From: Streptomyces sp. ISL-43
GTDB taxonomy: Bacteria; Actinomycetota; Actinomycetes; Streptomycetales; Streptomycetaceae
Direction: 5' to 3'
Assembly: GCF_018614195.1 (NCBI RefSeq)
Contig: NZ_JAGGOT010000011.1
Span: 1-64,000 of the forward strand
Length of the DNA: 64,000 nucleotides
Shown here: positions 44,034 through 52,504 of the stretch, piece by piece
Position numbering within the stretch: the first letter of the stretch is position 1
Layout of the letters: the number at the start of each line of letters is the position of its first letter
Made by a program: the position numbers and the translations under genes
The notes under the pieces: generated by a model
Databases searched by the model: none
What the model was told of the DNA's origin: nothing
What the model saw: the letters and a program-made list of their open reading frames with translations, nothing else

Positions 44034-45232
44034 CTGGACTCCTTTGGCAGGCCGAGCACGCGCTCGGCGATGATGTTGCGCTGGATCTCGTCCGAGCCGC
44101 CGTAGATCGTGTCGGCACGGGTGAACAGGAACAGCCGCTGCTCCTCGTCGAGTCCGAGTTCGTACGGGGTCTCCTGCGCCCAGTCCGCCGGCCCGGCGGT
44201 GGCCGCCCCGCCCCGGACGGCCACCGCCAGCTCGCCGAGCCGCCGGTGCCAGCCGCCCCACAGCAGCTTGGCCACGCTCGGAGCGCCCGGGTCCCCGTCG
44301 GCGGAGCCCAGCGTCCGCAGGGCGTTCCACCGCATGGTGCGCAGCTCGGCCCACTGACGTACGAGGCGTTCGCGCAGGACGGGATCGCACGCGCCCGCAG
44401 CCACGTACGCGCCGACCACGCGCTCCAGCTCCGCGGCGAAGCCGATCTGCTGGACGAGGGTGGAGACCCCCCGTTCCAGGGCGAGCAGTCCCATGGCCAC
44501 GGACCAGCCGTTGCCCTCCCCGCCGACGACCTCGGCGGCGACGGCCCCGTCGAAGAAGACCTCGTTGAACTCGGAGGTCCCCGACATCTGCCGGATGGGC
44601 CGTACGTCGACCCGTCCCGGCTGGTCCATCCGTACGAGGAGGAAGGACAGCCCCCGGTGCCGTTTGGACCCGGGTTCCGTGCGGGCCAGGACGAAGCACC
44701 AGTCGGCGTCCTGGGCGAGGGAGGTCCAGATCTTCTGCCCGGTGACGCGGTGCAGGCCGTCACCCGGGTCCCGTACGGCGGTCGTACGGATTCCCGCGAG
44801 GTCGGAGCCGGCGCCCGGTTCGGAGTACCCCTGGCACCACAGCTCCTCGCCGAGGGCGATCCCGGGGAGGAAGCGTGCCTGCTGCTCCGGGGAGCCGTAG
44901 GCGATCAGCGTCGGCGCGAGGAGGTTCTCGCCGATGTGGCCGACCCGGGCGGGGGCGCGCGCCGCCGCGTACTCCTCGGCCCACACCACCTGCCCGGTGA
45001 GGGAGAGCCGCCGGTTTCCGTACGCCCCGTCCGGGGTGTCCCAGCCCTGGCCGATCCAGCCGCCGCGCCCCAACTCGTGCTCCCAGGCGCGGCGGAGCTC
45101 GACCCCCTCGTGCTCACTGCCCGGCCCGCCGAGGCCGACGGCCTCCTCGTACGGTCCCGCGAGGTGCTCCGCCAGCCACGCCCGGGCGCGGCCGCGCAGT
45201 TCCTCGTCCTCCTCGCCGAAGCCGAAGTCCAT
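44030..45232 (-). CDS. Acyl-CoA dehydrogenase
   Basis: 400-aa flavoprotein. WCQGYSEPGAGSDLAGIRT and VTGQKIWTS are the FAD-binding signatures, and DTIYGGSDEIQRNIIAERVLGLP ends the chain. It is similar to 56031-57194, pointing to parallel steps. It would introduce a double bond into an acyl-CoA chain or ring. The ATG at 45232 begins 54 bp after the SDR stop, and its end is coupled to the alcohol dehydrogenase. Confidence 0.9.
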   Translation of the reverse strand: MDFGFGEEDEELRGRARAWLAEHLAGPYEEAVGLGGPGSEHEGVELRRAWEHELGRGGWIGQGWDTPDGAYGNRRLSLTGQVVWAEEYAAARAPARVGHIGENLLAPTLIAYGSPEQQARFLPGIALGEELWCQGYSEPGAGSDLAGIRTTAVRDPGDGLHRVTGQKIWTSLAQDADWCFVLARTEPGSKRHRGLSFLLVRMDQPGRVDVRPIRQMSGTSEFNEVFFDGAVAAEVVGGEGNGWSVAMGLLALERGVSTLVQQIGFAAELERVVGAYVAAGACDPVLRERLVRQWAELRTMRWNALRTLGSADGDPGAPSVAKLLWGGWHRRLGELAVAVRGGAATAGPADWAQETPYELGLDEEQRLFLFTRADTIYGGSDEIQRNIIAERVLGLPKESR

Positions 45233-45285
45233 GGTCGGTGCCCCCTTGGATCCTGTCCGGCCGATCAGGCCGGGCTCGCGTGGTC

Positions 45286-46206
45286 TTACTGGTTGGGGCG
45301 GTCCTTGGCGGCCGCCGCCTTGGCCATGGCTTCCAGCTGCGCGAGCATCGGCATCGGGTCGGTGCCGACCGTTCCGGGCAGGAAGTCGGCGATCTTCTCG
45401 GGGGTCCAGGAGCCCTCGGCGTAGCCGGCGCGCAATTCGCGCGGCTGCGCCCAGACGGCGATCTTCGGGCCGGCGATCGTGTAGACCTGCCCGGTGATCT
45501 TCTCGCCGCCGACGGCGACGGCCTTGTCGGAGAGCAGGTAGGTGACGAGCGCCGCCACGTCCTCGGGCTCGCCGATCTCCTTGAGCTCCATGGGCACGTT
45601 GGCCGACATCCGGGTCCGCGCGACGGGCGCGACGGCGTTGGACGTGACCCCGTACTTGGCCAGGCCCAGCGCGGCGGAGCGGACGAGGGAGATGATCCCG
45701 CCCTTGGCCGCGCTGTAGTTGGCCTGGGCGACCGAGCCCTGGTGGTTGCCGCTGGTGAAGCCGATCAGGGTGCCCGTGCCCTGCCGGCGCATGACGGCGG
45801 AGGCGGCGCGGAAGACGGTGAAGGTGCCCTTGAGGTGGGTGGCGACCACCGGGTCCCACTCCTCCTCGGACATGTTGAACAGCATCCGCTCGCGCAGGAT
45901 GCCGGCGACGCACACGACTCCGTCGATGCGTCCGTACTGGGCGAGCGCGGTGTCGACGATGCGCTGGCCGCCCGCCATGGTGGAGATGTCGTCGGCGACG
46001 GCGACGGCTTCGCCGCCCGCCGCGATGATCTCCTTCACGACCGATTCGGCGATCTCGCTGGTCGGTTCCCCGCCCTCGATGCCGACGCCGTAGTCGTTGA
46101 CGACGACCTTGGCGCCCTCGGCGGCCGCGGCGAGTGCCACGGCCCGGCCGATGCCCCGGCCCGCGCCCGTGACGGCGACGACTTTGCCTGCCAAGAAGTT
46201 CCCCAT
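45286..46206 (-). CDS. Short-chain dehydrogenase/reductase
   Basis: 306-aa SDR. The cofactor motif TGAGRGIG, NDYG, the catalytic Ser (FTSGNHQG) and YSAAK are all present. The C-terminal extension of about 40 residues after the SDR core is typical of hydroxyacyl-CoA dehydrogenase-like members. It likely oxidises a 3-hydroxyacyl-CoA. It is the first gene of the 46206-42966 operon, with an operator 22 bp from its start. Confidence 0.88.
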   Translation of the reverse strand: MGNFLAGKVVAVTGAGRGIGRAVALAAAAEGAKVVVNDYGVGIEGGEPTSEIAESVVKEIIAAGGEAVAVADDISTMAGGQRIVDTALAQYGRIDGVVCVAGILRERMLFNMSEEEWDPVVATHLKGTFTVFRAASAVMRRQGTGTLIGFTSGNHQGSVAQANYSAAKGGIISLVRSAALGLAKYGVTSNAVAPVARTRMSANVPMELKEIGEPEDVAALVTYLLSDKAVAVGGEKITGQVYTIAGPKIAVWAQPRELRAGYAEGSWTPEKIADFLPGTVGTDPMPMLAQLEAMAKAAAAKDRPNQ

Positions 46207-46228
46207 GCCCGGCCCCTTCCCGCTGTTT

Positions 46229-46243
46229 CTGACGGACCGTTAG
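46229..46243. promoter_or_regulatory. CTGAC-N5-GTCAG operator, one mismatch
   Basis: CTGAC and GTTAG arms with spacer GGACC. It is 22 bp from the SDR start and 86 bp from the cyclase start, between divergent genes. Confidence 0.65.
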
Positions 46244-46278
46244 ATTCTATGGGCAGTCAGATGCGCCAGCACAAGCCC

Positions 46279-46317
46279 CAGTTCGTTTTCGCAGTTCGTT
46301 TCCGCAGTTCGTTTCGC
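46279..46317 (+). repeat. Three tandem 13-bp repeats in the cyclase leader
   Basis: Three near-identical CAGTTCGTTT-x3 units at 46279, 46292 and 46305, between the operator and the cyclase start codon. Confidence 0.6.
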
Positions 46318-46329
46318 TACGAGGAGCTG

Positions 46330-47265
46330 ATGAGATCCATGGGCATGCCCGCCGAGTTCCACAACATCGCCAAGCGCGTCAACAACTGGGGCCGCTGGGG
46401 CGCCGGCGACGAGATCGGCACCCTGAACCTCGTCACCGACGAGGTCGTACGGGCTGCCGCGGCCGAGATCCACACCGGCCGCCGGATCCCGCTCGCGCTG
46501 CCGCTCAAGGAGGACGGGGTGCAGGCCGGCATGATCCCCGGCCGGATCAACCCCCTGCACACGATGGTGCAGATCAACCAGGAGATCTTCGGCCCCGGCA
46601 CGGTGGCCTGCAGCGACGACGCGGTGACCTTCGGACTCCAGGCCGGGACCCACTGGGACGCGCTCACGCACGTCTCGCACTCGGGGAAGATCTACAACGG
46701 CCGCCCGGCCGGCACCATCACGGCGCACGGCCGCGCCGAGTTCAGCGGAATCGACAAGGCCGGGCACATCGTCTCGCGCGGCGTCCTGCTGGACGTGGCC
46801 CGCGCCAAGGGCCTGGACCGGCTCCCCGGGGGCCACGCGGTGACCCCCGAGGACCTGGAGGAGGCGGAGGAGTTCGGGGGCGTCACCGTCCGCGCCGGCG
46901 ATATCGTGCTGGTCCGCACCGGACAGGTCCAGGTCTACCTGGCGGGCGACAAGCACGGCTACGGCTTCCCCTCGCCCGGCCTGTCCGTCCGCACCCCCGA
47001 GTGGTTCCACGCACGGGACGTGGCGGCCGTCGCCAACGACACCCTGACCTTCGAGATCTTCCCGCCGGAGATCGAGGACCTGTGGCTGCCCGTGCACGCG
47101 CTGGACCTGGTCGAGATGGGCATGCACCAGGGCCAGAACTGGAACCTCGAAAAGTTGTCCACAGCCTGTGCAGAAGAAAGCCGCTACGCCTTCCTGCTCT
47201 CCGCCATGCCCGAGCCCTTCGTCGGCGCCGTGGGCACCCCGGTGGCCCCGGTCGCCATCCTCTGA
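46330..47265 (+). CDS. Cyclase/kynurenine-formamidase-like metalloprotein
   Basis: 311-aa protein of the cyclase family (PF04199). The metal motif is AGTHWDALTH, matching H-x-GTH-x-D-x3-H, and a later DIVLVRTGQ is typical. These enzymes hydrolyse amides, lactones or similar rings. The ATG at 46330 has GAGGAG immediately upstream. Its last 10 codons and stop are duplicated at 53118-53147, so the gene marks the left edge of the island. A DnaA-box-like nonamer lies inside it at 47155. Confidence 0.85.
   Translation: MRSMGMPAEFHNIAKRVNNWGRWGAGDEIGTLNLVTDEVVRAAAAEIHTGRRIPLALPLKEDGVQAGMIPGRINPLHTMVQINQEIFGPGTVACSDDAVTFGLQAGTHWDALTHVSHSGKIYNGRPAGTITAHGRAEFSGIDKAGHIVSRGVLLDVARAKGLDRLPGGHAVTPEDLEEAEEFGGVTVRAGDIVLVRTGQVQVYLAGDKHGYGFPSPGLSVRTPEWFHARDVAAVANDTLTFEIFPPEIEDLWLPVHALDLVEMGMHQGQNWNLEKLSTACAEESRYAFLLSAMPEPFVGAVGTPVAPVAIL
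47155..47163 (+). promoter_or_regulatory. DnaA-box-like nonamer inside the cyclase gene
   Basis: TTGTCCACA, followed by the same CAGCCTGT-type flank as the copy at 29204. It is within coding sequence, so its function is doubtful. Confidence 0.35.
47236..47265 (+). repeat. Direct repeat, left copy, at the cyclase 3' end
   Basis: 28 of 30 positions equal 53118-53147. It encodes the cyclase C-terminus TPVAPVAIL and its stop codon. Confidence 0.8.
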
Positions 47266-47460
47266 CGGGCCGGGCCGGGCGCACCCGCGCACGCCCTGAG
47301 GACATGCGTACGTCCCGCTCCAGATGGCGCTGGGCGGGGCAACGACGTACGGGTCGCCACTCCTGATCGCGCATCCGGCGATCGCGCTCCGCCGCCGACT
47401 CCCGACCCACTACCGCACGCCGGACATCGAGTGCATCCGGCTCGGCAACCGGATGGAGCG

Positions 47461-47898
47461 TCAGGCCTGTGCCGTCCGGTCGGCGAGGAGGAGCGCGAGA
47501 GGGCCGCCTTGGAGGAGGAAGCGGCCTTCAGTGGCCGCGCTGATGGCGTCGGCCATCGGCCACCACGTGAGTTTGAAGTCGGCTTCGGAGGGCTCCAACT
47601 CCTGCGGACCGAGGCTCAGCCCTTCGGCGAGGTAGAGGTGGACGCGGGCGGTGGCCCCTAGGGTGATGGCGTACGCACCGAGCGGGCGCCAGGAGGTGGC
47701 GGTGACCCCGGCCTCCTCGCGCAGCTCACGGCAGGCGCACGTCTCGGGGTCTTCGCCCGGCTCCATGCGTCCGCCGGGCAGGAACAGGAAGTCGCCGCCG
47801 TGGCGGGGGAAGCGGGAGGTGAGCAGCGCGACCAGGCCGTTCCCGTCGCGGGCGACCACCACAGCGGCGGAGCGCATTTCTTCGGGGTGTGCGTCCAT
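47461..47898 (-). CDS. NUDIX hydrolase
   Basis: 145-aa NUDIX protein. GRMEPGEDPETCACRELREEAGV is the complete box in the middle of the chain, after LFLPGG. It ends 20 bp from the following gene region and lies in the same direction as the radical SAM operon, 20 bp past the stop of the STM4013-like gene, so it may be its last gene. It may clean up or process a nucleotide product (inference). Confidence 0.88.
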   Translation of the reverse strand: MDAHPEEMRSAAVVVARDGNGLVALLTSRFPRHGGDFLFLPGGRMEPGEDPETCACRELREEAGVTATSWRPLGAYAITLGATARVHLYLAEGLSLGPQELEPSEADFKLTWWPMADAISAATEGRFLLQGGPLALLLADRTAQA

Positions 47899-47918
47899 GC
47901 TGTGAGCGTAGTGAGCCG

Positions 47919-48710
47919 CTAGAGGTGCATGGCGGCGAACGGCACATTCATCACCGTCGGGTGGGCGATGCCGCGTCCGTGGTAACCGTCTTCGCCGAAG
48001 GCGTCGCCGTGGTCGGCGCAGACGATCACGAGCCAGCGTTTCGTGTGGGTGAGGCCGGTGATCAGTCGGCCGAGGTGTCCGTCCACGTAGGCGAGGGCCG
48101 CGCTCTGGGAGGCCCAGCTGTCCACGCTGTCGCCGAGGTAGTGGCCATGGGGGACGTGGGTGGCGGAGACGTTGACGAAAAGGAACAGCGGTCGGTCCTC
48201 GTACTTCTGGGCGAGGCTGAGGGCTGCATCTACCTGGTGGCGGGCGGAGTCAGGTTCAGGGGAACAGAACTCCGGGCGCCAGTGGTCCTCTTCGAACAGG
48301 TCCGGGAGGACGGAGCCCAGCGGGGTCTCACGGGAGAAGTAGGTGACGCCGCCGACGCACACGGTGCGGTACCCATGTTGGACAAGCCCGGTGAGGAGGT
48401 TGGGGGCGTCGAACACGAAGGTGCCGGGGTCGACTTCCTTGAAGGCCGGCGGGCGGCATTCCCACAGGCGCGGGGGCTGCTTGGGCTGCGGAGTCTTGGG
48501 GAGGAAGCCTGAGAAGAACGCCATGTGCGCGGGGAGGGTGAAGGTGCCCGGGGTACGGCGTTCCTCCCACTGGCCGCCGGGGAGCAGCTTGGCGAGGTAC
48601 GGGGTTCCTCCGGCATGGGTGGTGGCACGGGCGACGTCATACCGGAGGGAGTCGAGGGTGACGAAGAGGATGCTGGTGCCCGAGTCGATGATGTCTGCGG
48701 CATTGATCAC
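47919..48710 (-). CDS. STM4013-type alkaline-phosphatase-superfamily hydrolase
   Basis: 263-aa hydrolase. The metal-binding start ILFVTLDSLRYDVA, the nucleophile region GTFTLPAHMAFFSG and the C-terminal metal site VCADHGDAFGEDGYHGRGI follow the sulfatase/phosphatase superfamily plan. It resembles STM4013/SEN3800 proteins, which in enterobacteria also sit beside radical SAM genes and have no known function. The GTG at 48710 overlaps the stop of the preceding gene, so the two are translated together. A phosphate ester or phosphonate is the most likely substrate. Confidence 0.75.
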   Translation of the reverse strand: MINAADIIDSGTSILFVTLDSLRYDVARATTHAGGTPYLAKLLPGGQWEERRTPGTFTLPAHMAFFSGFLPKTPQPKQPPRLWECRPPAFKEVDPGTFVFDAPNLLTGLVQHGYRTVCVGGVTYFSRETPLGSVLPDLFEEDHWRPEFCSPEPDSARHQVDAALSLAQKYEDRPLFLFVNVSATHVPHGHYLGDSVDSWASQSAALAYVDGHLGRLITGLTHTKRWLVIVCADHGDAFGEDGYHGRGIAHPTVMNVPFAAMHL

Positions 48711-49186
48711 CGGGTCGCCTCCTCATAGCGCCGGATGCGTCCTTTGGATCCGGTGTTGACGGGGATCGGGACGCGATCCTCGGCGATCATGCGGCGGATG
48801 AGGTGGAGGCCTGTGCGATCGGTCAGGGGCGCTCCATCACCGTCGTAGAGGGTGAGCGTGGCGGTGCCGTTGCGGGTGGCGGCGTACATGCCGGGGACGC
48901 AACCCAGCTCCTTCATCGCGGCCAAGAGGTCGTCCCGGTCGGCCACGCCCCGGTCGAGGACCAGACAGGCGTAGTGCTGGGCATTGATGGCGCCCAGACA
49001 CATGCGGTCGAAGAGCTCGGCGGTGGCCGACTGCCCGTCGTAAGCGACCACGAGCCGGTCGGCTCGGGCGGTAACGACGTAGCAGGCAGCCATCCACCAG
49101 GCGACGCCTGTGTGGATCTCGTGGGGAAAGTGTCCAGTGGCGCCGCCGTCGCGGATGACCGCGTCGGTGTCGATGGGATTAGGCAC
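48707..49186 (-). CDS. Stand-alone phosphohexomutase-like domain, catalytic Ser absent
   Basis: 159-aa protein resembling domain I of alpha-D-phosphohexomutases. RDGGATG matches the RG-x-xG start, LVVAYDGQSATAELF matches V-x-x-GYD-x-R, and CLVLDRGVADRDDLLAAMKELG matches the next helix-strand. In the position of TASHNP, which carries the phosphoserine, it reads AATRNGT, so the nucleophile is lost. The other three domains of the usual about 450-aa enzyme are missing. It may bind a sugar phosphate or nucleotide without catalysing transfer. The GTG at 49186 overlaps the kinase stop. Confidence 0.5.
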   Translation of the reverse strand: MPNPIDTDAVIRDGGATGHFPHEIHTGVAWWMAACYVVTARADRLVVAYDGQSATAELFDRMCLGAINAQHYACLVLDRGVADRDDLLAAMKELGCVPGMYAATRNGTATLTLYDGDGAPLTDRTGLHLIRRMIAEDRVPIPVNTGSKGRIRRYEEATR

Positions 49187-49826
49187 GCGAGTTCTCCAGG
49201 TGGGCGGCGATGGTGTCGGCGAGGTCGTAGGGAGTCAGCCCGTCGGTGTCGAGGACGATCGCGGTGGGGTCGTTCGCGGCTTCCCTCTCGAAGTTCGTCA
49301 TGAGCTGCTTGAGGCGGCCCGGGACGCCGAACAGGCCGGTGTCGTCCTGCTTGGTGTCGTTCTTGACGGCCATCCGTTCGCGCAAGGTGGCCTCCGAGCA
49401 CCGCAGGTAGAAGGTGTGGGTGGGAACTGCGAGGTAGGAGCGGAACGGGGCAAGGAGCCGGTCCACGTCCGCCGTGTCGACGCCGTGGATGGCGGCCTGG
49501 CAAGCGGTCACCGAGGGTGCGTACCGGTCGGCGATGACGGGGCCGAGGGCCAGGGCTCGGCGGACGCGGTCGGATACGTGCAGGAGTCCGGAGAGGTAGA
49601 ACGCCAGGTTGGGCAGCGGGCTCATGCGATGGGCCTCGTCCGACCAGCCGGAGTGAGGCGGGGCGAGAGTGTGCAGGCTGGTGCCGTTGATGCGGTGGGC
49701 GAGGAGCGCGGCCAGGGTGGATTTCCCGATGCCGGAGACGCCTTCGAGGACGCCGAACGGGTTGTCGTGGTGCTCGTCGTACGGGATGGGCTGGAAGGCG
49801 GCAGGCAGGATCACAGCGCGGTTCAC
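49179..49826 (-). CDS. Thymidylate-kinase-like nucleotide kinase
   Basis: 215-aa P-loop kinase. The P-loop GVSGIGKST is at residues 29-37 and the DRYAPSV motif is typical of the thymidylate kinase family. HTFYLRCSEATLRERM resembles the TMPK base- and lid-region start. It would phosphorylate a nucleoside monophosphate or similar compound. The GTG at 49826 overlaps the radical SAM stop (GTGA), tying expression of the two. The N-terminal 22 residues precede the usual first strand. Confidence 0.78.
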   Translation of the reverse strand: MNRAVILPAAFQPIPYDEHHDNPFGVLEGVSGIGKSTLAALLAHRINGTSLHTLAPPHSGWSDEAHRMSPLPNLAFYLSGLLHVSDRVRRALALGPVIADRYAPSVTACQAAIHGVDTADVDRLLAPFRSYLAVPTHTFYLRCSEATLRERMAVKNDTKQDDTGLFGVPGRLKQLMTNFEREAANDPTAIVLDTDGLTPYDLADTIAAHLENSRA

Positions 49827-50842
49827 AAGATCCCCTCGGTGAAGGCCGTGACGTGTCCGGCAACGGCCTCGGCGAGGCGGGCCGGGTCGTCCAGGAGGTG
49901 CTTGATGTCCAGGCGGAGGTCGTCGCGCAGGAGGCAGGGCTGTAGGCCGCCGGCGTGGTCGGCGCGCAGGGCCCAGAACCCTTCGACGCACTTCGGGCGG
50001 ACGGGGCATGTGCCGCACTGGCCGACGTGGTGGCGGCCGAGGTCGCGGTGGATGACGTCGATCTCCACCCCATCCACGCGGAAGATGCGGCGGCCCTGGC
50101 CGACTCCGGCGATCTCGGTCCGCTCGTCGCTGGTCAGGGTCCGCAGGTGGTTGATGATGTCGTCGGCGGGGACGGCGGACGCGGCGCGGGCTTCGTTGAA
50201 GTCGGTGCTCACCAGCTCGATGAACTGGACGGGCATGCGGCGGTCGAGCGCGAAGGTAAGGATGTCGCGGATCTCGTGCGCGTTCTCCTTTTGGAGGAGA
50301 CAGTTCAACTCGACGTTGTCGAAAATCTCGCGGGCCGCCTCGATGCCGTCCAGGACGCACTCGATGCCGATTCGGGTGCCGGCGATGGCCTTGAACGACT
50401 CGTCGGAGAAGTAGTGCAGCGACACCTTCACGGTGTCGAGTGGGGTCTTCGACAACCACTCCTGATGGGTGCGGACCCGGGTGCCGTTGGTGATCAGCGT
50501 GTACGAGCCGTCGGGGCCGCTCGGCCGCAGTCCGGTCAGGACACTACGGGTGAGAGGTGAGGTCAGTGGCTCACCGCCGGTGAAGAACACGCGCTTCATC
50601 CCAGAGTCCATCACCGCGTTGATGACGGTCAGGAACTCGGCGGCCCCGTAGTGGCGGGTACGCGGCTGCTGGGTCCGGTCGCGGCGGGTGAGGGGCGGGG
50701 GGACGTCGGCCTCGTTGTGGCAGAACCAGCAGGCCACGTTGCATTTGGGGGTGAGGGAGACGCGGAACTGTCCCCGCAGAGCAACGAAATTGTGCAGCGC
50801 GGTCCAGTCCGTACGGACGGCGGGCGGGATGGTTAACAGCAT
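49823..50842 (-). CDS. MoaA-like radical SAM enzyme
   Basis: 339-aa radical SAM enzyme. Cys34, Cys38 and Cys41 form the C-x3-C-x2-C cluster site, and FTGGEPL (G89-G90-E91) binds SAM. The C-terminus has a second cluster region with Cys276, Cys279, Cys285 and Cys303, the last in PCLLRDD as in MoaA, which cyclises GTP. Spacing differs from MoaA (C-x2-C-x13-C), and the terminal Gly-Gly of MoaA is missing. A nucleotide substrate is likely but a peptide cannot be excluded. The ATG at 50842 has GAGAGG upstream. Confidence 0.82.
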   Translation of the reverse strand: MLLTIPPAVRTDWTALHNFVALRGQFRVSLTPKCNVACWFCHNEADVPPPLTRRDRTQQPRTRHYGAAEFLTVINAVMDSGMKRVFFTGGEPLTSPLTRSVLTGLRPSGPDGSYTLITNGTRVRTHQEWLSKTPLDTVKVSLHYFSDESFKAIAGTRIGIECVLDGIEAAREIFDNVELNCLLQKENAHEIRDILTFALDRRMPVQFIELVSTDFNEARAASAVPADDIINHLRTLTSDERTEIAGVGQGRRIFRVDGVEIDVIHRDLGRHHVGQCGTCPVRPKCVEGFWALRADHAGGLQPCLLRDDLRLDIKHLLDDPARLAEAVAGHVTAFTEGIL

Positions 50843-50945
50843 GTCGTGCGCCTCTCGTTCGGTTCGATTGGGGCTAGAGCGCAGCCGTGGAAACCCCGCC
50901 GCCGGAGTGGTTCTGCACGTCCGGGGGCGGGGAGCCCGTGGGGGA

Positions 50946-51050
50946 TCAGCTGGACGCGCCGGCCAGGGCGAGCGTGACGACCAGCGCGCTGACGAGTCCG
51001 ACGTAGACAAGGACCGCCAGCCGCTGGTGCCATCCGCCTAGCGGGCTCAC
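50946..51050 (-). CDS. 34-aa single-helix membrane peptide
   Basis: Small peptide of 34 residues with one hydrophobic helix (LAVLVYVGLVSALVVTLALAG). The GTG at 51050 overlaps the stop of the 52-aa peptide (GTGA), which argues that it is translated. The function is unknown; it may anchor or export, or belong to the radical SAM pathway. Confidence 0.5.
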   Translation of the reverse strand: MSPLGGWHQRLAVLVYVGLVSALVVTLALAGASS

Positions 51051-51205
51051 CGGTCAGGCTGCCGGGCGCCGTCGTCCAGTCCCTCCAGGAACTTCTCCCA
51101 CCCCTCTTCGGCGACCTCCCGCAGGCGCGGGCTCAAGCTGCCATACGCGGGCTGGTCCTGGAGCTGACGGGCCAGCGGACGGCGGCAAGGCAGTGGCTCG
51201 GTCAT
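51047..51205 (-). CDS. 52-aa peptide at the head of the radical SAM operon
   Basis: 52-residue peptide, hydrophilic, with one Cys, a basic front (PCRRPLARQLQ) and an acidic helical back (LREVAEEGWEKFLEGLDDG). It has no signal peptide and is the first gene of the operon, followed by overlapping starts. It could be a substrate of the radical SAM enzyme or a regulatory subunit; nothing in it identifies a core peptide. It is preceded by the AGGAGT-like box. Confidence 0.5.
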   Translation of the reverse strand: MTEPLPCRRPLARQLQDQPAYGSLSPRLREVAEEGWEKFLEGLDDGARQPDR

Positions 51206-51406
51206 GGCGAACTCCTAGGGCTGAAGGGAGCAGCTGGCCGCAGGGGACCTGGGGCGGCTGCGGCCAGCTGGTACGGGGGAGTGACGTCAACACTGGTCCC
51301 ACGTACGGGTCGGTTGATTCCGTGTGACGAACCTACGGTCGCGCTGAGTGCGGTAGGACTGACTGCGGGTACGGGTTACGTAAGAGGCCGCACCGGGGAG
51401 CGCTCA
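51206..51406. promoter_or_regulatory. Divergent promoter region of the island operons
   Basis: 201 bp between the 52-aa peptide and the HTH gene. It contains a short inverted CCTAC...GTAGG pair (51332-51357) and ACGTACGGGT and GGGTACGGGT copies at 51300-51310 and 51367-51376, which may be binding sites of the HTH protein. No clear -35/-10 pair was chosen. Confidence 0.4.
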
Positions 51407-52486
51407 ATGACTACGCGACCAACCACCGGCACGATCACAGGGTTTGTGCTGCGTACGGCACGGGAGTCGGTCCCGCATACGCAGGTGGCGATGGCCGAGG
51501 CGCTCGGGGTGGACCTGGCCACGGTGCAGGGCTGGGAGTCGGGTCGGCGTCCGGTCGCGAACATGAAGGCGGTGGATCTGCTCGGTCTGCGGCGGCGGTT
51601 GGCCAGCCTCGGCGCGGACGCGGCGATCGTCGCCCTACTCGACGCTGCGATGGACGCGGACCGGATCATCGGTGCCACCCTCACCTGTACCGAAGGTGTG
51701 CACCCACTGGCCGAGTGGGTGCACACCCGGGACACCGCCCACATGCTTGCCTGGGCACTTACGGGGACTCGGCCGCCGTCCCTTGCCGGGTTCCCCTCCC
51801 CGCGCAGGAGGGGCCCAGCAGCAGCGTCTCCGCTCCTGCCTGCACAGGACCGCGCGATGTTCTTCGAACAGCTGCGGACCACGGCGGAAGCGGCACCTCG
51901 GAACGACACTCAGGGTGTGCTCCTGCACCGGCAGGCGCTGTATCTGACCTCGTACGACAAGAACCCGGAAGCCGTGGCGTGGACGGCGCAAGCCCTGCAC
52001 ACCCGGCGGGGCCTGCTCGCCCGGCGGGGGTGGACACCACAATGGGCCGAGGCGCGTTCGACGGCTACTGCCCTCGCACGGCTCGGCGACCCCGTGCCGT
52101 TGCTGGACTTCATCGAGCGGGCGATGGTTGACGACGACACGGGCGAGGCCGCCAACCTGAATTACTGGGCGTACTGGTTGGGTGGGACCCCTCTGCCGCA
52201 GTCCGATGACCGGTTCATGCGGGACCGGCGGCTGACCGGATGGGACCCCGTCACGCTGCTGCGCGGGCTGACCTACGGCCTGCACCACGCCCCTGGGTAC
52301 GTCGACCTGTACGCCCACACCATGTGGGCCCTGATGACGGCCCACCCATGGCTGCCACAGGCGTCGGGCCTTCTCGTCCGGGACCTGGTGGAGCGTACCG
52401 AGCGCCTGCTGGACGGCGGCGGCATCTCCGAAAGATCCCGCCGCGAACTCGCCAGCGTGCATTACCTTCTTCGTGATCGAACCTGA
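51407..52486 (+). CDS. XRE-type regulator with helical-repeat C-terminal domain
   Basis: 359-aa regulator. Residues 1-60 are an XRE helix-turn-helix (VAMAEALGVDLATVQGWESGRRPV), with a long helical domain to the end that resembles TPR-like sensory domains of Streptomyces XRE proteins. The ATG at 51407 follows GGGGAGCG. It is divergent from the radical SAM operon and 18 bp ahead of the HD gene, so it probably controls both. I cannot name the signal. Confidence 0.78.
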   Translation: MTTRPTTGTITGFVLRTARESVPHTQVAMAEALGVDLATVQGWESGRRPVANMKAVDLLGLRRRLASLGADAAIVALLDAAMDADRIIGATLTCTEGVHPLAEWVHTRDTAHMLAWALTGTRPPSLAGFPSPRRRGPAAASPLLPAQDRAMFFEQLRTTAEAAPRNDTQGVLLHRQALYLTSYDKNPEAVAWTAQALHTRRGLLARRGWTPQWAEARSTATALARLGDPVPLLDFIERAMVDDDTGEAANLNYWAYWLGGTPLPQSDDRFMRDRRLTGWDPVTLLRGLTYGLHHAPGYVDLYAHTMWALMTAHPWLPQASGLLVRDLVERTERLLDGGGISERSRRELASVHYLLRDRT

Positions 52487-52504
52487 CAGACCGGAGGTCA
52501 CCAC

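Noticed and set aside
47304..47460. Open frame reading TTYGSPLLIAHPAIALRRR and on, at the left edge of the island
   Set aside because: It might be the end of another decayed gene, but it overlaps the NUDIX gene antisense and has no start; too little to call.
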